From contig JAGQTU010000004.1 of the NCBI GenBank assembly GCA_020438865.1, positions 40,124-104,123 on the forward strand: 64,000 nucleotides of DNA, read 5' to 3'. Below, in pieces: positions 1 to 8,540 of this stretch. Each line of letters begins with the position of its first letter. Position 1 is the first letter of the stretch. This DNA is from Mycobacterium sp. Its GTDB lineage: Bacteria > Actinomycetota > Actinomycetes > Mycobacteriales > Mycobacteriaceae. The position numbers were made by a program, and so were the translations under genes. Below the pieces are notes generated by a model. The model saw nothing but the letters and a program-made list of their open reading frames with translations, did no database searches and was not told the DNA's origin.

Positions 1-108
1 GCCTCCGCGGCCGCGGAAGATACTGCGCGGCCTCCGCGGCCGCGGAAGATACTGCGCGGCCTCCGCGGCCGCGGAAGATACTGCGCGGCCTCCGCGGCCG
101 CGGAAGAT
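1..108. repeat. 29-bp tandem repeat, about 3.7 copies
   Basis: A 29-bp unit starts at 1, 30, 59 and 88; the first three copies are identical and the fourth is cut after 21 bp. Each unit carries the palindrome CCGCGGCCGCGG. The array runs into the first base of the stop codon of the leftward amidohydrolase gene and continues off the left edge of the window, so the true copy number is unknown. There are no spacers between units, so this is a minisatellite (VNTR-like) array and not CRISPR. The dyads could form hairpins downstream of the gene. Confidence 0.9.
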
Positions 109-1868
109 CAGCGCACGCCGCGAAGCAACGTCCCCGGACGCGCACCGGTGTCCAGGCCGTGCCGCCGGGTGATGACGCCGCTGACCACCGTGGCGTCATA
201 GCCGCTGGCGCCCTGGATCAGCCGGCGCCCCCCGGCGGGCAGGTCGTACGCCATCCGCGGCACCTCGAGGGTCAGGGCGTCCAGGTCGATGACGTTGACA
301 TCGGCCTTCTTGCCGGCGGCGAGCACACCCCGGTCGCTGAGGCCGAAAAGGTTTGCCGTGTCCAGGGTCTGCTTGCGCACCACGTACTCCAGCGGGAACC
401 GCGGTCCGCGCTTGCGATCCCGCGCCCAGTGGGTGAGCAGGAAGGTCGGATAGGACGCATCGCAGATCAGTCCGCAGTGAGCGCCACCGTCGGACAGCCC
501 GGAGACTGCGGCGGGGTGCGTCATCATCTCGTGGATCGCGTCGTGGTTACCCTCGACGTAGTTGAAGAACGGCAACATCAGCATGGCCGTGCCGGCCGAC
601 TCGAGCATGAGGTCGTACATGGTGGCCAGCGGGTCCTCGCCACGATTGCGTGCAATGGCGCCGACGGTCTGGTCCGGGGTCGGCTCGTAGTCCGGCGGGT
701 CACCGATCGCGTAGATGCTGTCCGCGCTGTGCTGGATGAAGGCGAACAGCGAGTCGAACAGCGGGACGGGCTGCGGCGGCAGGTCCGCCTCGGCGAGGAT
801 CGCCGCGCGCACACCGGGATCGGCCAGGCGCCTGCCCAATTCGCGATCATCAAGTTCGGCCTTGAGCTTCCGGAACGTCGGCCGATGGGTGAAGGCGTGG
901 TAGCCGGCGAAGCCGAACAACATGCCGAAGGGGCGGGCAGCGAACTGGGGGTGCACCCGGATCCCGTCGTCGAGTGCCTGCCCGGCGATGTCGAGTTGCT
1001 TGCGCCACAGGTCCGGGGCGGACTGGGTCTGCACCATCGCGAACGACAGCGGGCGGTCGATCTCGGCGGCCAGCCGGACCATCCAGTCCAGTTCCTTCAT
1101 CGGACCGTCCAGGCTTTCACCCGCGGTGCCCGCCGGTGCGACCTCGAAGACCGCCTGACCGCCGGCCGCCATCGCCCGTCCGAGCGCGAACAGTTCGTCC
1201 TCGGCGGCATAGGTGCCCGGCACCGGTTCGCCGTCGATGGCCCGGTGCGCCTCGGTGCGGGAGGTCGAAAAGCCCAGCGCCCCAGCCTCGATCGCCTCCT
1301 GCACGATGCGTGCCATCGCTGCGATGTCATCGGTGGTGGCGGCCTCGTTGCGGGCGCCGCGATCGCCCATTGCATAGCCCCGCACCGCGCCGTGGGCGAC
1401 CTGAGTGCCGAAGTCGACGGCCAGTTTCTGCTTCTCCACCGCGTCCAGGTACTCCGGGAAGCTCTCCCAGCCCCAGCTGATGCCCTCGGTGAGCGCCGTC
1501 CCGGGGATGTCCTCGACACCCTCCATCAGCTCGATGAGCCACTGCTCGCGTCCCGGTTGCACCGGGGCGAAGCCGACGCCGCAGTTGCCGCTGACGACGG
1601 TGGTCACGCCGTGCATGCTGGACGGCTCCAGCAGGCCGTCCCAACTGACCTGGCCGTCGTAGTGGGTGTGGATGTCGACGAAGCCCGGGGTGACGATGCG
1701 GCCGGTGGCATCGATGGTCTCCGCCGCCTCCCCCTGCAGTCCGGAGTCGTCGCCGTCGCGGCGACGAACTTCGACGATCCGGCCGTCCTTGATCCCGATG
1801 TCGGCCCGGAACGGCTTGTCCCCGGTGCCGTCGATGACGGTGCCGCCGGTGATCGTCAGGTCGTACAT
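108..1868 (-). CDS. N-acyl-D-amino-acid deacylase / D-aminoacylase-type amidohydrolase
   Basis: A 586-residue metal-dependent amidohydrolase of the D-aminoacylase group, probably cytosolic, releasing D-amino acids from N-acyl or related amide substrates; the real substrate is unknown. The N-terminal beta-sandwich begins [15 protein letters not shown], the metal motif HTH is at about residues 67-69 ([10 protein letters not shown]), and a late DGGAHCG motif supplies a likely metal or catalytic aspartate. An in-frame extension upstream to 1970 exists, but ATG 1868 has a strong GAGGAGG ribosome site 6 nt upstream and begins exactly at the family N-terminus. It stands alone, reading leftward, and its 3-prime end abuts a tandem repeat. 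Confidence 0.88.
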   Translation of the reverse strand: MYDLTITGGTVIDGTGDKPFRADIGIKDGRIVEVRRRDGDDSGLQGEAAETIDATGRIVTPGFVDIHTHYDGQVSWDGLLEPSSMHGVTTVVSGNCGVGFAPVQPGREQWLIELMEGVEDIPGTALTEGISWGWESFPEYLDAVEKQKLAVDFGTQVAHGAVRGYAMGDRGARNEAATTDDIAAMARIVQEAIEAGALGFSTSRTEAHRAIDGEPVPGTYAAEDELFALGRAMAAGGQAVFEVAPAGTAGESLDGPMKELDWMVRLAAEIDRPLSFAMVQTQSAPDLWRKQLDIAGQALDDGIRVHPQFAARPFGMLFGFAGYHAFTHRPTFRKLKAELDDRELGRRLADPGVRAAILAEADLPPQPVPLFDSLFAFIQHSADSIYAIGDPPDYEPTPDQTVGAIARNRGEDPLATMYDLMLESAGTAMLMLPFFNYVEGNHDAIHEMMTHPAAVSGLSDGGAHCGLICDASYPTFLLTHWARDRKRGPRFPLEYVVRKQTLDTANLFGLSDRGVLAAGKKADVNVIDLDALTLEVPRMAYDLPAGGRRLIQGASGYDATVVSGVITRRHGLDTGARPGTLLRGVR

Positions 1869-2255
1869 GCCGCCTCCTCTGGGGGTGAGCCAACAGCCAG
1901 GGTAGTGCGCACGATGGTCGCCGGATAGGCCTGAGGGCAAAGGTCCGGCGATCCCGCAGGACACCCACAACCGCTCCGCTACGGATTCAATTGTTCATGA
2001 CGTCAATTTTGCCCGGATTCCAGCCATCGGGCAAAGTCATAACTTGCCGGTGGTGCTGGTGAACAGCAGCGATGGTGAATGACGGCAACTTCTGGCTCAA
2101 CGACGAAATCCGTAGTACATTTCCCTCAGGTTGAGTTCACAGCCGCTCCAAATTGGTCATGGGGCGCCACGGCGTGGAGATCACGCGGCGTGAACCGGGG
2201 GTCTTCGGAAGCCGGCGGCGCCGACCAATTTCGGCCCGAGACTGATGGAGGCGCC
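1869..2255. promoter_or_regulatory. Divergent intergenic region with inverted repeats
   Basis: No convincing gene lies in these 387 bp between the amidohydrolase and the STAS gene. It holds a perfect 8-bp inverted repeat TTTGCCCG (2008-2015) / CGGGCAAA (2028-2035) with a 12-nt loop, with ATGAC and GTCAT elements outside the arms. A second pair, AAATTGGTC (2150-2158) and GACCAATTT (2223-2231), is 64 bp apart. Both could be operator elements, but neither matches a motif I recognise. Confidence 0.35.
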
Positions 2256-2687
2256 ATGCCTGTCGCGAACACCCGCCCACCGGTGGCCGTGGCACGCCCG
2301 GAACGCGACTGCGACGGCCTCCGGGCCCGCGAGCTCAGCGCCGTTACCGTCCTGGTCAGGGGCGTCGGCGAGATCGACGCGTCCAACTCCGCGCGGCTGC
2401 TGGCCTACGTCGGCGACCACGTGCGCGGGTACAAGCAGCTCGTGCTTGATCTGTCCCGGCTGACCTTCTTCGGCACCGCCGGCTTCTCGGTGCTGGAGAC
2501 CATCAACAAGCAATGCGCCCGGCGCTCGATCGACTGGGTGCTGGTGGCCGGAACCGAGGTGGCCCGCCTGCTGCGCGTCTGCGACACCGAGGGCGCGCTG
2601 CCGGTCGCGGCCAACATCGTCTCCGGGGTCGCGACGCTGGCCCGCGGCCCTCATCGACAGCTGCAGCTCACGCCGCTGACCAGGTGA
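2256..2687 (+). CDS. STAS-domain protein, anti-sigma factor antagonist-like
   Basis: A 143-residue protein whose residues from about 28 to 115 fit the STAS fold of SpoIIAA/RsbV-type anti-anti-sigma factors, which bind anti-sigma kinases and are switched by phosphorylation of a Ser/Thr. The signature LVLDLSRLTFFGTAGFSVL is present; Thr74 in GTAG sits where the phosphoacceptor Ser normally lies. ATG 2256 is chosen because GGAGG precedes it by 5 nt; the open frame extends to 2079 but the extra part is not STAS-like. No kinase or sigma gene is adjacent, so its partner must be encoded elsewhere. Confidence 0.82.
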   Translation: MPVANTRPPVAVARPERDCDGLRARELSAVTVLVRGVGEIDASNSARLLAYVGDHVRGYKQLVLDLSRLTFFGTAGFSVLETINKQCARRSIDWVLVAGTEVARLLRVCDTEGALPVAANIVSGVATLARGPHRQLQLTPLTR

Positions 2688-2858
2688 CCGGCACCGCGTC
2701 GACCGTCCGCGGTGCCGCGGAACTTTTCGGAGGCTGACCGCCCCGACGACACGCCCTGGATTTGCTGTCGCTCCATCCCCGCGCGCATGGCGCCTACTCG
2801 CCACCCCGCGTTGCCGCTATTCTGCCGACGGCAGCGAATCATCGGCAAAGGACGGACT

Positions 2859-3266
2859 ATGGCCATCGAGCTACTCGCCACCAACATCGAAATCGGACTG
2901 GTGACCACCAACCTCGATGCCATGGTCGGTTTCTATGAGGGCTTCCTGGGCCTGCCGCACCAGGGCGATCTGGACTTTCCGGGCGGGACGATGAGGCGCT
3001 ACGCCGTCGGTAACAACGTGCTCAAGCTGGTCACCCTCGACCAGCCGCCGGCCGCCCCCGCCACCCCCGGCGGCGGTCCCGCCGCGGCCGGCATCCGCTA
3101 CTACACCCTGGTCGTGTCGAACGTGACCACGGCCGCCGAGCAGGTCAAAGCGGCCGGATACGAGATCGCTCAGGAACTCGCCGAATTCGCACCGGTTCCC
3201 GGTATGGGCTGGATGTTCGTCGCCGACCCGGACGGCAACTGGGTCGAGTTGGTCGGACCGCTGTAA
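2859..3266 (+). CDS. VOC (glyoxalase/bleomycin-resistance) family protein
   Basis: A 135-residue single vicinal-oxygen-chelate domain: it opens with IEIGLVTTNLDAMVGFYEGFLG, the typical first beta-alpha-beta unit, and ends with FVADPDGNWVELVG, the usual family terminus carrying a metal-ligand Glu. VOC proteins are dioxygenases, isomerases or binding/resistance proteins; nothing here fixes the substrate. The central PAAPATPGGGPAAAG insert is a flexible loop. ATG 2859 starts the domain; a TATTCT hexamer at 2817-2822 may be its -10. It precedes the nitrobindin-like gene by 20 bp on the same strand. Confidence 0.82.
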   Translation: MAIELLATNIEIGLVTTNLDAMVGFYEGFLGLPHQGDLDFPGGTMRRYAVGNNVLKLVTLDQPPAAPATPGGGPAAAGIRYYTLVVSNVTTAAEQVKAAGYEIAQELAEFAPVPGMGWMFVADPDGNWVELVGPL

Positions 3267-3286
3267 CCGCCCCGTACCCTGACAAG

Positions 3287-3769
3287 GTGCCCGATCTACA
3301 TCCCGGCATTGCCGTCCTCGCTCCTCTGCTGGGTACCTGGACCGGCCGGGGCGCCGGTGACTACCCGACCATCGAGCCGTTCGACTACCTCGAGGAAGTC
3401 ACGTTCGCTCACACCGGCAAGCCGTTCCTGACCTACACCCAGCGCACCCGGAGTTCCGACGGGCAGCCGATGCACGCGGAGACCGGCTACCTCCGGGTGC
3501 CCTCACCGGGCCGCATCGAATTAGTCATCGCGCACCCCACCGGCGTCACCGAGATCGATGAAGGCACGCTGTCGGCCGACGGTGACAGCCTCGACATCGA
3601 CGCCGCATCGACATCGGTGGGGTTGACCGGTTCGGCCAAAGAGGTTACGGCGCTGAGCCGTTCGATGCGCATCCGCGGCGCCGAGCTGAAGTACACGCTG
3701 CTGATGGGTGCGGTGGGTGTGCCGCTGGTGCGACACCTCGAGGCCACCCTGCACCGGCAGGGTGGATGA
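3287..3769 (+). CDS. Nitrobindin-like heme-binding beta-barrel protein
   Basis: A 160-residue protein with the nitrobindin/FABP-like signature: LLGTWTGRGAGDYPTI at residues 14-29, then YLEEVTF, and a C-terminal RHLEATLHR whose histidine matches the position of the proximal heme ligand in the family. Known members bind ferric heme and nitric oxide and isomerise peroxynitrite. The start is GTG 3287: TACCCT at 3275-3280 followed by 6 nt gives a leaderless promoter. Its stop overlaps the ATG of the next gene by 4 bp, so the two are translationally coupled. Length is close to that of the M. tuberculosis member (about 164 residues). Confidence 0.82.
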   Translation: MPDLHPGIAVLAPLLGTWTGRGAGDYPTIEPFDYLEEVTFAHTGKPFLTYTQRTRSSDGQPMHAETGYLRVPSPGRIELVIAHPTGVTEIDEGTLSADGDSLDIDAASTSVGLTGSAKEVTALSRSMRIRGAELKYTLLMGAVGVPLVRHLEATLHRQGG

Positions 3770-5028
3770 CCGACCCCGGCCGTGCGGGCCGGATCGTCGT
3801 CCCGACCGACCTCGACGCCGTCACCGCCGTCGGCGAGGAGGACCACTCCGGGGTCTCGCCGGCCGCGGTCGAACGGATCTGGCACGCGGCCCGGTACTGG
3901 TATCAGGCCGGCATGCACCCGGCGATCCAGGTGTGCCTGCGGCACAACGGGAAAGTGGTGCTCAATCGCGCGATCGGCCACGCGCACGGGAACGGCCCGG
4001 ACGATCCGCCGGACGCCGAACGGGTGCCGGTCGGCACCGACACGCCGTTCTGCGTGTACTCGGCGGCCAAGGCGATCACCACCACTGTGGTGCACATGCT
4101 CGTCGAACGCGGTCACTTCTCCCTCGACGACCGGGTATGCGACTACCTGCCGGAGTACACCAGCCACGGCAAGGACCGCACCACCATCCGCCATGTGCTG
4201 ACCCACAGCGCGGGCGTTCCATTCGCCTCGGGCCCGCGTCCCAGCCTGAAGCGGATGAACGACAGCGAGTACACCCGCCGAAAACTGGCCGAGCTCAAGC
4301 CGATTCACCGGCCCGGCCGGATGCACATCTATCACGGGCTCACCTGGGGCCCACTGGTTCGTGAGATCGTATCGGCCGCAACCGGGCAGAACATCCGCGA
4401 CATATTGGCCGCCGAAATTCTCGATCCGCTCGGATTCCGGTGGACGAATTACGGTGTGGCCGAGCAGGATGTGCCGCTGGTCGCGCCCAGTCACGTGACC
4501 GGCAAGCCGTTGCCTGCGCCGATCGCCGCGGCGTTCCGCACAGCGGTGGGCGGCACCATGCAGCAGATCATCCCGTTCTCGAACACTCCGCTGTTCCTCA
4601 CCGGTGTGATCCCGTCGTCAAGCACCGTTTCCACCGCCGACGAGTTGTCCCGGTTCGCCGAGATCCTGCGCCGCGGCGGCGAGCTCGACGGTGTACGGAT
4701 CATGCGTCCGGAGACGCTGCGTGCCGCGGCGGCCCCCTGCCGCCGACTGCGCCCGGACCTGGCGACGGGGCTGGCACCGATGCGGTGGGGCGCCGGTTAC
4801 ATGTTGGGCTCCAACCGCTTCGGGCCGTTCGGTCGCAACTCCCCCGCGGCATTCGGCCACACCGGCCTGACCAATGTGGCGATCTGGGCCGACCCGGAGC
4901 GGGAACTGTCCGTCGGCGTGGTCAGCAGCGGTAAGCCGGGCAGGCACCGCGAGGCCGGCCGGTACACCGAGCTGCTGGACCGCATCACGGCGGAGATTCC
5001 GCGGATTCCCCGCAGCGGACGGGGCTGA
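3766..5028 (+). CDS. Beta-lactamase-fold serine hydrolase (EstB/class C-like)
   Basis: A 420-residue protein of the beta-lactamase / penicillin-binding-protein-like esterase family. The nucleophile motif SAAK is at residues 99-102, a Tyr motif appears in HIYHGLTWG near 190, and GHTGLTN near the C-terminus replaces the KTG triad. No signal peptide is visible, so it is probably a cytosolic esterase or amidase and not a resistance enzyme. ATG 3766 overlaps the nitrobindin-like stop (ATGA), implying one mRNA; the functional link is unknown. Confidence 0.85.
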   Translation: MTDPGRAGRIVVPTDLDAVTAVGEEDHSGVSPAAVERIWHAARYWYQAGMHPAIQVCLRHNGKVVLNRAIGHAHGNGPDDPPDAERVPVGTDTPFCVYSAAKAITTTVVHMLVERGHFSLDDRVCDYLPEYTSHGKDRTTIRHVLTHSAGVPFASGPRPSLKRMNDSEYTRRKLAELKPIHRPGRMHIYHGLTWGPLVREIVSAATGQNIRDILAAEILDPLGFRWTNYGVAEQDVPLVAPSHVTGKPLPAPIAAAFRTAVGGTMQQIIPFSNTPLFLTGVIPSSSTVSTADELSRFAEILRRGGELDGVRIMRPETLRAAAAPCRRLRPDLATGLAPMRWGAGYMLGSNRFGPFGRNSPAAFGHTGLTNVAIWADPERELSVGVVSSGKPGRHREAGRYTELLDRITAEIPRIPRSGRG

Positions 5029-5064
5029 ATTGTGCCGGGCCGGTCGCGCGGTTAGCGTCGAGTC

Positions 5065-5193
5065 ATGGCTGATTCGCTGCTGCAGCAACAACTCGATGAG
5101 GTTCGGGCCCTGCTGCAGCGGGCGCGAGAGTTGTTCGGTGCCAATCCGGTAGCGCCGCCGCAAGCGGCCACCCCCGAATCCGGCCCCAACTAG
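5065..5193 (+). CDS. Small leaderless 42-residue protein, unknown function
   Basis: A short ORF encoding MADSLLQQQLDEVRALLQRA..., an amphipathic N-terminal helix rich in Leu and Gln, followed by a Pro/Ala-rich tail. TAGCGT (5053-5058) then 6 nt then ATG is a textbook leaderless arrangement, and third positions are GC-biased, supporting real coding. It converges with the leftward ESX-associated operon ending at 5206. I do not recognise a family; the helix resembles a small interaction or coiled-coil segment. Confidence 0.55.
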   Translation: MADSLLQQQLDEVRALLQRARELFGANPVAPPQAATPESGPN

Positions 5194-5205
5194 CTGGCAC
5201 CGCCG

Positions 5206-5514
5206 TCAGTGGGCCGGCCGGTCGGTCAGCCGGTGGTGCTGCAACGCCTGCTGCGCGGCATGGAGATCATCTTCGGTGGGCAGTTCGCCCGACGGCGTGT
5301 ACCCGGCGTCCAGGATCTCCCCGCGAATCTGCATCACCGCCTTGAGGTGGGACACCGCAGCGGTCCGCAGGACGGCCTCGGCGAGCGTCGCCGCGCCGGT
5401 GTCCATCGCGGATTCGGCGAGGGCGACGCTGTGCAGATAGCCGCCGCGGCAGGACCGGAACGCGAGGTTGCCGCTGGGGTGCACCGCGTCGAACTCGGGA
5501 TCGGGGTCGGTCAT
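5206..5514 (-). CDS. Small conserved mycobacterial protein (Rv0028 position)
   Basis: A 102-residue soluble protein starting MTDPDPEFDAVHPSGNLAFR, with a predicted mixed fold in the first 60 residues and a helical C-terminus. It is the last gene of the leftward operon; its ATG overlaps the stop of the EspC-like gene by 4 bp. By position, size and neighbours it is the counterpart of M. tuberculosis Rv0028, a mycobacterium-restricted family of unknown function (I believe DUF2694). Tight coupling to the EspC-like protein suggests a partner or chaperone role, which is inference only. Confidence 0.75.
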   Translation of the reverse strand: MTDPDPEFDAVHPSGNLAFRSCRGGYLHSVALAESAMDTGAATLAEAVLRTAAVSHLKAVMQIRGEILDAGYTPSGELPTEDDLHAAQQALQHHRLTDRPAH

Positions 5515-5828
5515 GGTCCGCCGTCGACGACGCCGCGCAGTTCGCCCGCGGCGTCGGCGTCCTGCTGTTCCCAAAGGTCCGCGGCGACGTTCAGATTGTC
5601 GGCGAGGTCCGCGTGAGCGGCGGCCTGCTGCTGGTAGCAGGCGCGGCGCTGGTCGAGCAGTTCCCGGCCGGCATCGCGCAACTCGCTGAAGATCGGTCCC
5701 AGCGAGTCCAGACTTGCCATGATGTCGGCGTGGCCGTCGGGCACCGTGCTCAGCTCTTCGGCGGTCTCGCGGTGCTGGCGGGCCGCCCGGCGCAGTTCGT
5801 CGGGCACCACCTGGATGCGCTCTGCCAT
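5511..5828 (-). CDS. EspC-like ESX secretion-associated protein (Rv0027 position)
   Basis: A 105-residue all-helical protein of the EspC / DUF2580 type, the small helical-hairpin proteins associated with type VII (ESX) secretion. Two long helices (about 8-45 and 50-90) are separated near LDSLGPIF, with a Trp at about residue 87 in AADLWEQQD. I do not see the canonical YxxxD export motif, so export is not demonstrated. ATG 5828 is preceded by GGAGAACGAG. It sits 9 bp after the large Rv0026-like gene and overlaps the next gene by 4 bp. Position and length match M. tuberculosis Rv0027. Confidence 0.75.
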   Translation of the reverse strand: MAERIQVVPDELRRAARQHRETAEELSTVPDGHADIMASLDSLGPIFSELRDAGRELLDQRRACYQQQAAAHADLADNLNVAADLWEQQDADAAGELRGVVDGGP

Positions 5829-5837
5829 CTCGTTCTC

Positions 5838-7274
5838 CTATCCGGACGGGCCGGCCGTCACCGCCGGCCGGGTGGGGGTCGGGGCTGCCGACGTGGTGGA
5901 CGATGGCGTCGGACCCGGCACGGGCGGATGCTCCCAGCCTAGAAAGCCGGGGCCGCTGACGCTCACGGCGGGTTGGATCCGATTGTCCAGAAGGACGGAG
6001 CCGTTGCCGAGCGCCAGCGCGTGGCGGTCGGTGAGGATTCCGACGTCCCCTGCGACCAGCCGGTGAAGGTCGACGGCGTCGGCGACCGGTGACCCCGGCG
6101 GCGGGATCGTGATGTGCTGTTGGGCAAAGGCTTCGGCGATGGGCGTTCCGGCCACTGCCGCCCTGATCACCGCGGCCAGCTCGGGAGTGGCCGCCGCCAC
6201 CATCTCGCCGTCGGGCAACCGGACGACGTTGTCCTGGTCGTCGCCGGGCGCTGCGCCATCGTCGTCCCGGTCCTCGCTGTCTTCGGGCGGCACCTCGTCG
6301 TCCTCGGCCGGCGCCTCGTCCTCGGCCGCCGGGCCGTCGGGAACCGCGGGCGGGCCATCCTCGATCGGTGCCGACTCCAGACCCGCCGGAAGGGTCGGCA
6401 ACGCTGCGCCGCCGGGCGCGGCCGGCGTCCATCCGCCGCCGAGCGGTGCACCCAAGCCTGGACTGCCGGCGCCCGGCACGGGAAGCGACGGGATCATCGT
6501 TGCCGGTGCCGGTGCCGGTGCCGGTGTCAGTGCCGGAGCCGCGGCTACCGGTGCCGGGCCGACGTCCGGGCCGAGCAGGTCGTCGAGCAGGGCTTCGTCC
6601 CCGCCCTCGGCCGCCACTGCCGGCGGGTCTGGCGGCTCGACCGCCGGACCGGCCGCGGTGACGGACCGCTCGGTGGCCTCGGTCAGGGGCGTGGCGTACA
6701 GCGACGTCAGGGCAGCGACCAGCGCGGCCTTACTGGTCGCATCCAGGCCCGCGGTCTCCACCACCGTCCTGATGTCGTGCAGCTTGTCGATCAGGTAGCG
6801 CCGGAATCCGCGGGCTCCAGCCGGGGTGTCGAGATCCGTGCGCCCGGCCACCGCCGCCTCGATATCGCGCTGCAGGCCCTCGAGCGCAGCCCGGGCACCG
6901 ACGTCGCTCGCATGTGCATTGAGCACCGCCGTGATGACCTGCAGATCGACCTGCGCCGTCGCCGAATTCTGATGCGCCAAAGCGGTTTCGGCGGTTCTGA
7001 TCGCCTCGGCCGCTGATCCCTGTCCGCTGCCCGGTTGCTGCTCACCGCCAGTGGGTTTTGTCGCGGGGGCGGTCGGTGGCGGGTCGAACAATTCGGGATG
7101 GCCGCCGCGGATCTTGGCGAGCACGGTGTCGATGGCGCCCGGCGTACGCACCGCCACCAGGTTCGCAGCGACCGCGAGGTCGGCACCGGACAGCCCGCGC
7201 ATCCACGCGTCGGCGTCACCGGTGCCCGCGCGGACCCGGGCTATCGCGTCGAGCAGATCTTGGTAGACAGCCAC
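5838..7274 (-). CDS. Large helical, Pro/Ala-rich and acidic protein (Rv0026 position)
   Basis: A 478-residue protein of unknown function. The N-terminal 200 residues are predicted helical (VAVYQDLLDAIARVRAG, then a repeated-looking helical array), followed by a long disordered segment with APAPAPAPA repeats and an acidic PAEDEAPAEDDEVPPEDSED tract, then a globular C-terminus. The Pro-Ala part is written in GGTGCC-type hexamer repeats at 6502-6540. GTG 7274 with GAGAGG upstream is preferred to in-frame starts up to 7322. It occupies the Rv0026 position of the operon; the layout suggests a scaffold or secreted effector, which is inference. Confidence 0.7.
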   Translation of the reverse strand: MAVYQDLLDAIARVRAGTGDADAWMRGLSGADLAVAANLVAVRTPGAIDTVLAKIRGGHPELFDPPPTAPATKPTGGEQQPGSGQGSAAEAIRTAETALAHQNSATAQVDLQVITAVLNAHASDVGARAALEGLQRDIEAAVAGRTDLDTPAGARGFRRYLIDKLHDIRTVVETAGLDATSKAALVAALTSLYATPLTEATERSVTAAGPAVEPPDPPAVAAEGGDEALLDDLLGPDVGPAPVAAAPALTPAPAPAPATMIPSLPVPGAGSPGLGAPLGGGWTPAAPGGAALPTLPAGLESAPIEDGPPAVPDGPAAEDEAPAEDDEVPPEDSEDRDDDGAAPGDDQDNVVRLPDGEMVAAATPELAAVIRAAVAGTPIAEAFAQQHITIPPPGSPVADAVDLHRLVAGDVGILTDRHALALGNGSVLLDNRIQPAVSVSGPGFLGWEHPPVPGPTPSSTTSAAPTPTRPAVTAGPSG

Positions 7275-7347
7275 CGGGGACCTCTCATGTCGGCGACTGT
7301 ATGCCCCGGGCTGTCGGGCCACAATTCACCCTGTGCGCATCCCGCGC

Positions 7348-7725
7348 CTACGCCGGTGTCCGGAATCGCTCCGTCAAGTGCTGCAGCGCAGCGGTTTTCG
7401 CGTCTACCTCGGCTTGGGCCCCGGCGACGACATCGGCCATCTCCCGCTGCTTGGCCACCAGGAATCGGGCCAGTTCCTGCGCCGCTGCCGGGCTGTCGGG
7501 CACATGCCCGGCCGCCGCGGCCTCGATCTGCGCGCCGAGCCGGTCCAGCCGCCGGATGGCGTCGGTCGCGATGGCATGGGCGACGGCGACGGCGTCGGTC
7601 AGCTCGCGGTCGGTCGCGGAGAGTACGCGGTCCCGCGTGGCCAATGCGGCACGGGCCGAGTCCAGGGCGTCCCCGGACGTCCCGCTGTGCTGCGACATGG
7701 TCCGACGGTACTCAGGGTCGCTCAC
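7348..7725 (-). CDS. Small helical protein (Rv0025 position)
   Basis: About 125 residues, predicted to be a long helical hairpin (SARAALATRDRVLSATDREL... and ARFLVAKQREMADVVAGAQ) and probably coiled-coil. GTG 7725 is chosen because AGGTGAG lies about 9 nt upstream; ATG 7698 is a plausible alternative. It lies 20 bp after the P60 gene and 73 bp before the large Rv0026-like gene, on the same strand. Size and position match M. tuberculosis Rv0025. The N-terminal helix of the larger neighbour looks similar in composition, so the two may pair, but this is a guess. Confidence 0.68.
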   Translation of the reverse strand: MSDPEYRRTMSQHSGTSGDALDSARAALATRDRVLSATDRELTDAVAVAHAIATDAIRRLDRLGAQIEAAAAGHVPDSPAAAQELARFLVAKQREMADVVAGAQAEVDAKTAALQHLTERFRTPA

Positions 7726-7745
7726 CCCGGACAACTCACCTACGG

Positions 7746-8540
7746 CTACACCGGGCGACGGATCGCCACGTTCGTACCCAGCCGACTGATCCGGACATCG
7801 GCGCCCGCGTGCGGCGCCTCCACGACCATGTTGTCGCCGATCGCCAACTGCACGTGGCCGGCGTGCGGAAAGACCAGATCACCGGGGCGGACCTGCGAAC
7901 GTGCCACCGGCACACCGTCATTGATCTGGTCGTAGGTGGTGCGATCCAGCGACACCCCGGCCTGGGCGTAGGCCCATTTGACCAGCCCCGAACAGTCGAA
8001 GCGGTCCGGTCCGGTGGCACCCCAGACGTAGGGGCACCCCAGTCGGCTCAGCGCGGCACGGACCGCGACACCGGCCCGGGAGTTCGGTCGGACCGCCCTG
8101 CGCCGATACGCGCCGTAGCGCAGCGCCCGCAGCGCGGCCAGTCGCCGACGGGCCCGACGACGGGCGGTACGCACATGTGCGTGCTGCGTGCGCAGCCGAG
8201 CTACTCTGCGCCGCAACAGTTCTCGATGCGCGATCGGATTGTCGGGCAAGGCCCTTGCATCGGACCGAGCAGCGGCAAGCACCGCCGCGGTCTGCCGATG
8301 GGCCTCGGTATGGTCGCCGCGCGCCCGGTCCAGGATCGCCGACAGGTCGGTGTCGACGTCGCCCGCGGCCACCAGTCGTGCACGGTGCCCGGCGGCGGTG
8401 TCGAGGTAGGCCGCGGGCAGCTGCCCTCGATGCGGCGGGGGCGCGGGCGGGCGGGCGGCCGCGGCTAGCACCGCATCTTGCGGCGGGCCCGCGAACAGAT
8501 CGTGCGCGCGGCGCAGCACCGCCAGGTCGTCGACGCTCAC
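7746..8540 (-). CDS. NlpC/P60 peptidoglycan endopeptidase without signal peptide (Rv0024 position)
   Basis: A 264-residue protein. Residues about 1-150 form a helical, Arg-rich region and residues 155-264 an NlpC/P60 cysteine peptidase with Cys183 (FDCSG), His229 (AGHVQLAIG) and a third residue His244 (EAPHAG). P60 enzymes cut stem peptides in peptidoglycan (D-Glu to mDAP). No Sec, Tat or lipoprotein signal is present, which is odd for a wall hydrolase. GTG 8540 has GGGGGAGAC upstream and overlaps the XRE stop by 4 bp; longer in-frame starts are inside that gene. Position matches Rv0024 of M. tuberculosis. Confidence 0.86.
   Translation of the reverse strand: MSVDDLAVLRRAHDLFAGPPQDAVLAAAARPPAPPPHRGQLPAAYLDTAAGHRARLVAAGDVDTDLSAILDRARGDHTEAHRQTAAVLAAARSDARALPDNPIAHRELLRRRVARLRTQHAHVRTARRRARRRLAALRALRYGAYRRRAVRPNSRAGVAVRAALSRLGCPYVWGATGPDRFDCSGLVKWAYAQAGVSLDRTTYDQINDGVPVARSQVRPGDLVFPHAGHVQLAIGDNMVVEAPHAGADVRISRLGTNVAIRRPV

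Noticed and set aside
1-108. CRISPR array from the 29-bp repeat
   Set aside because: Units are directly adjacent with no spacers and no cas genes are nearby; it is a tandem minisatellite.
159-1928. 589-codon plus-strand reading frame opposite the amidohydrolase
   Set aside because: Shadow of a gene with clear motifs on the other strand; long antisense frames are expected at this GC content.
6502-6540. GGTGCC-type hexamer repeat as an independent VNTR
   Set aside because: It encodes the Pro-Ala repeat of the Rv0026-position protein in frame, so it is explained by the coding sequence.
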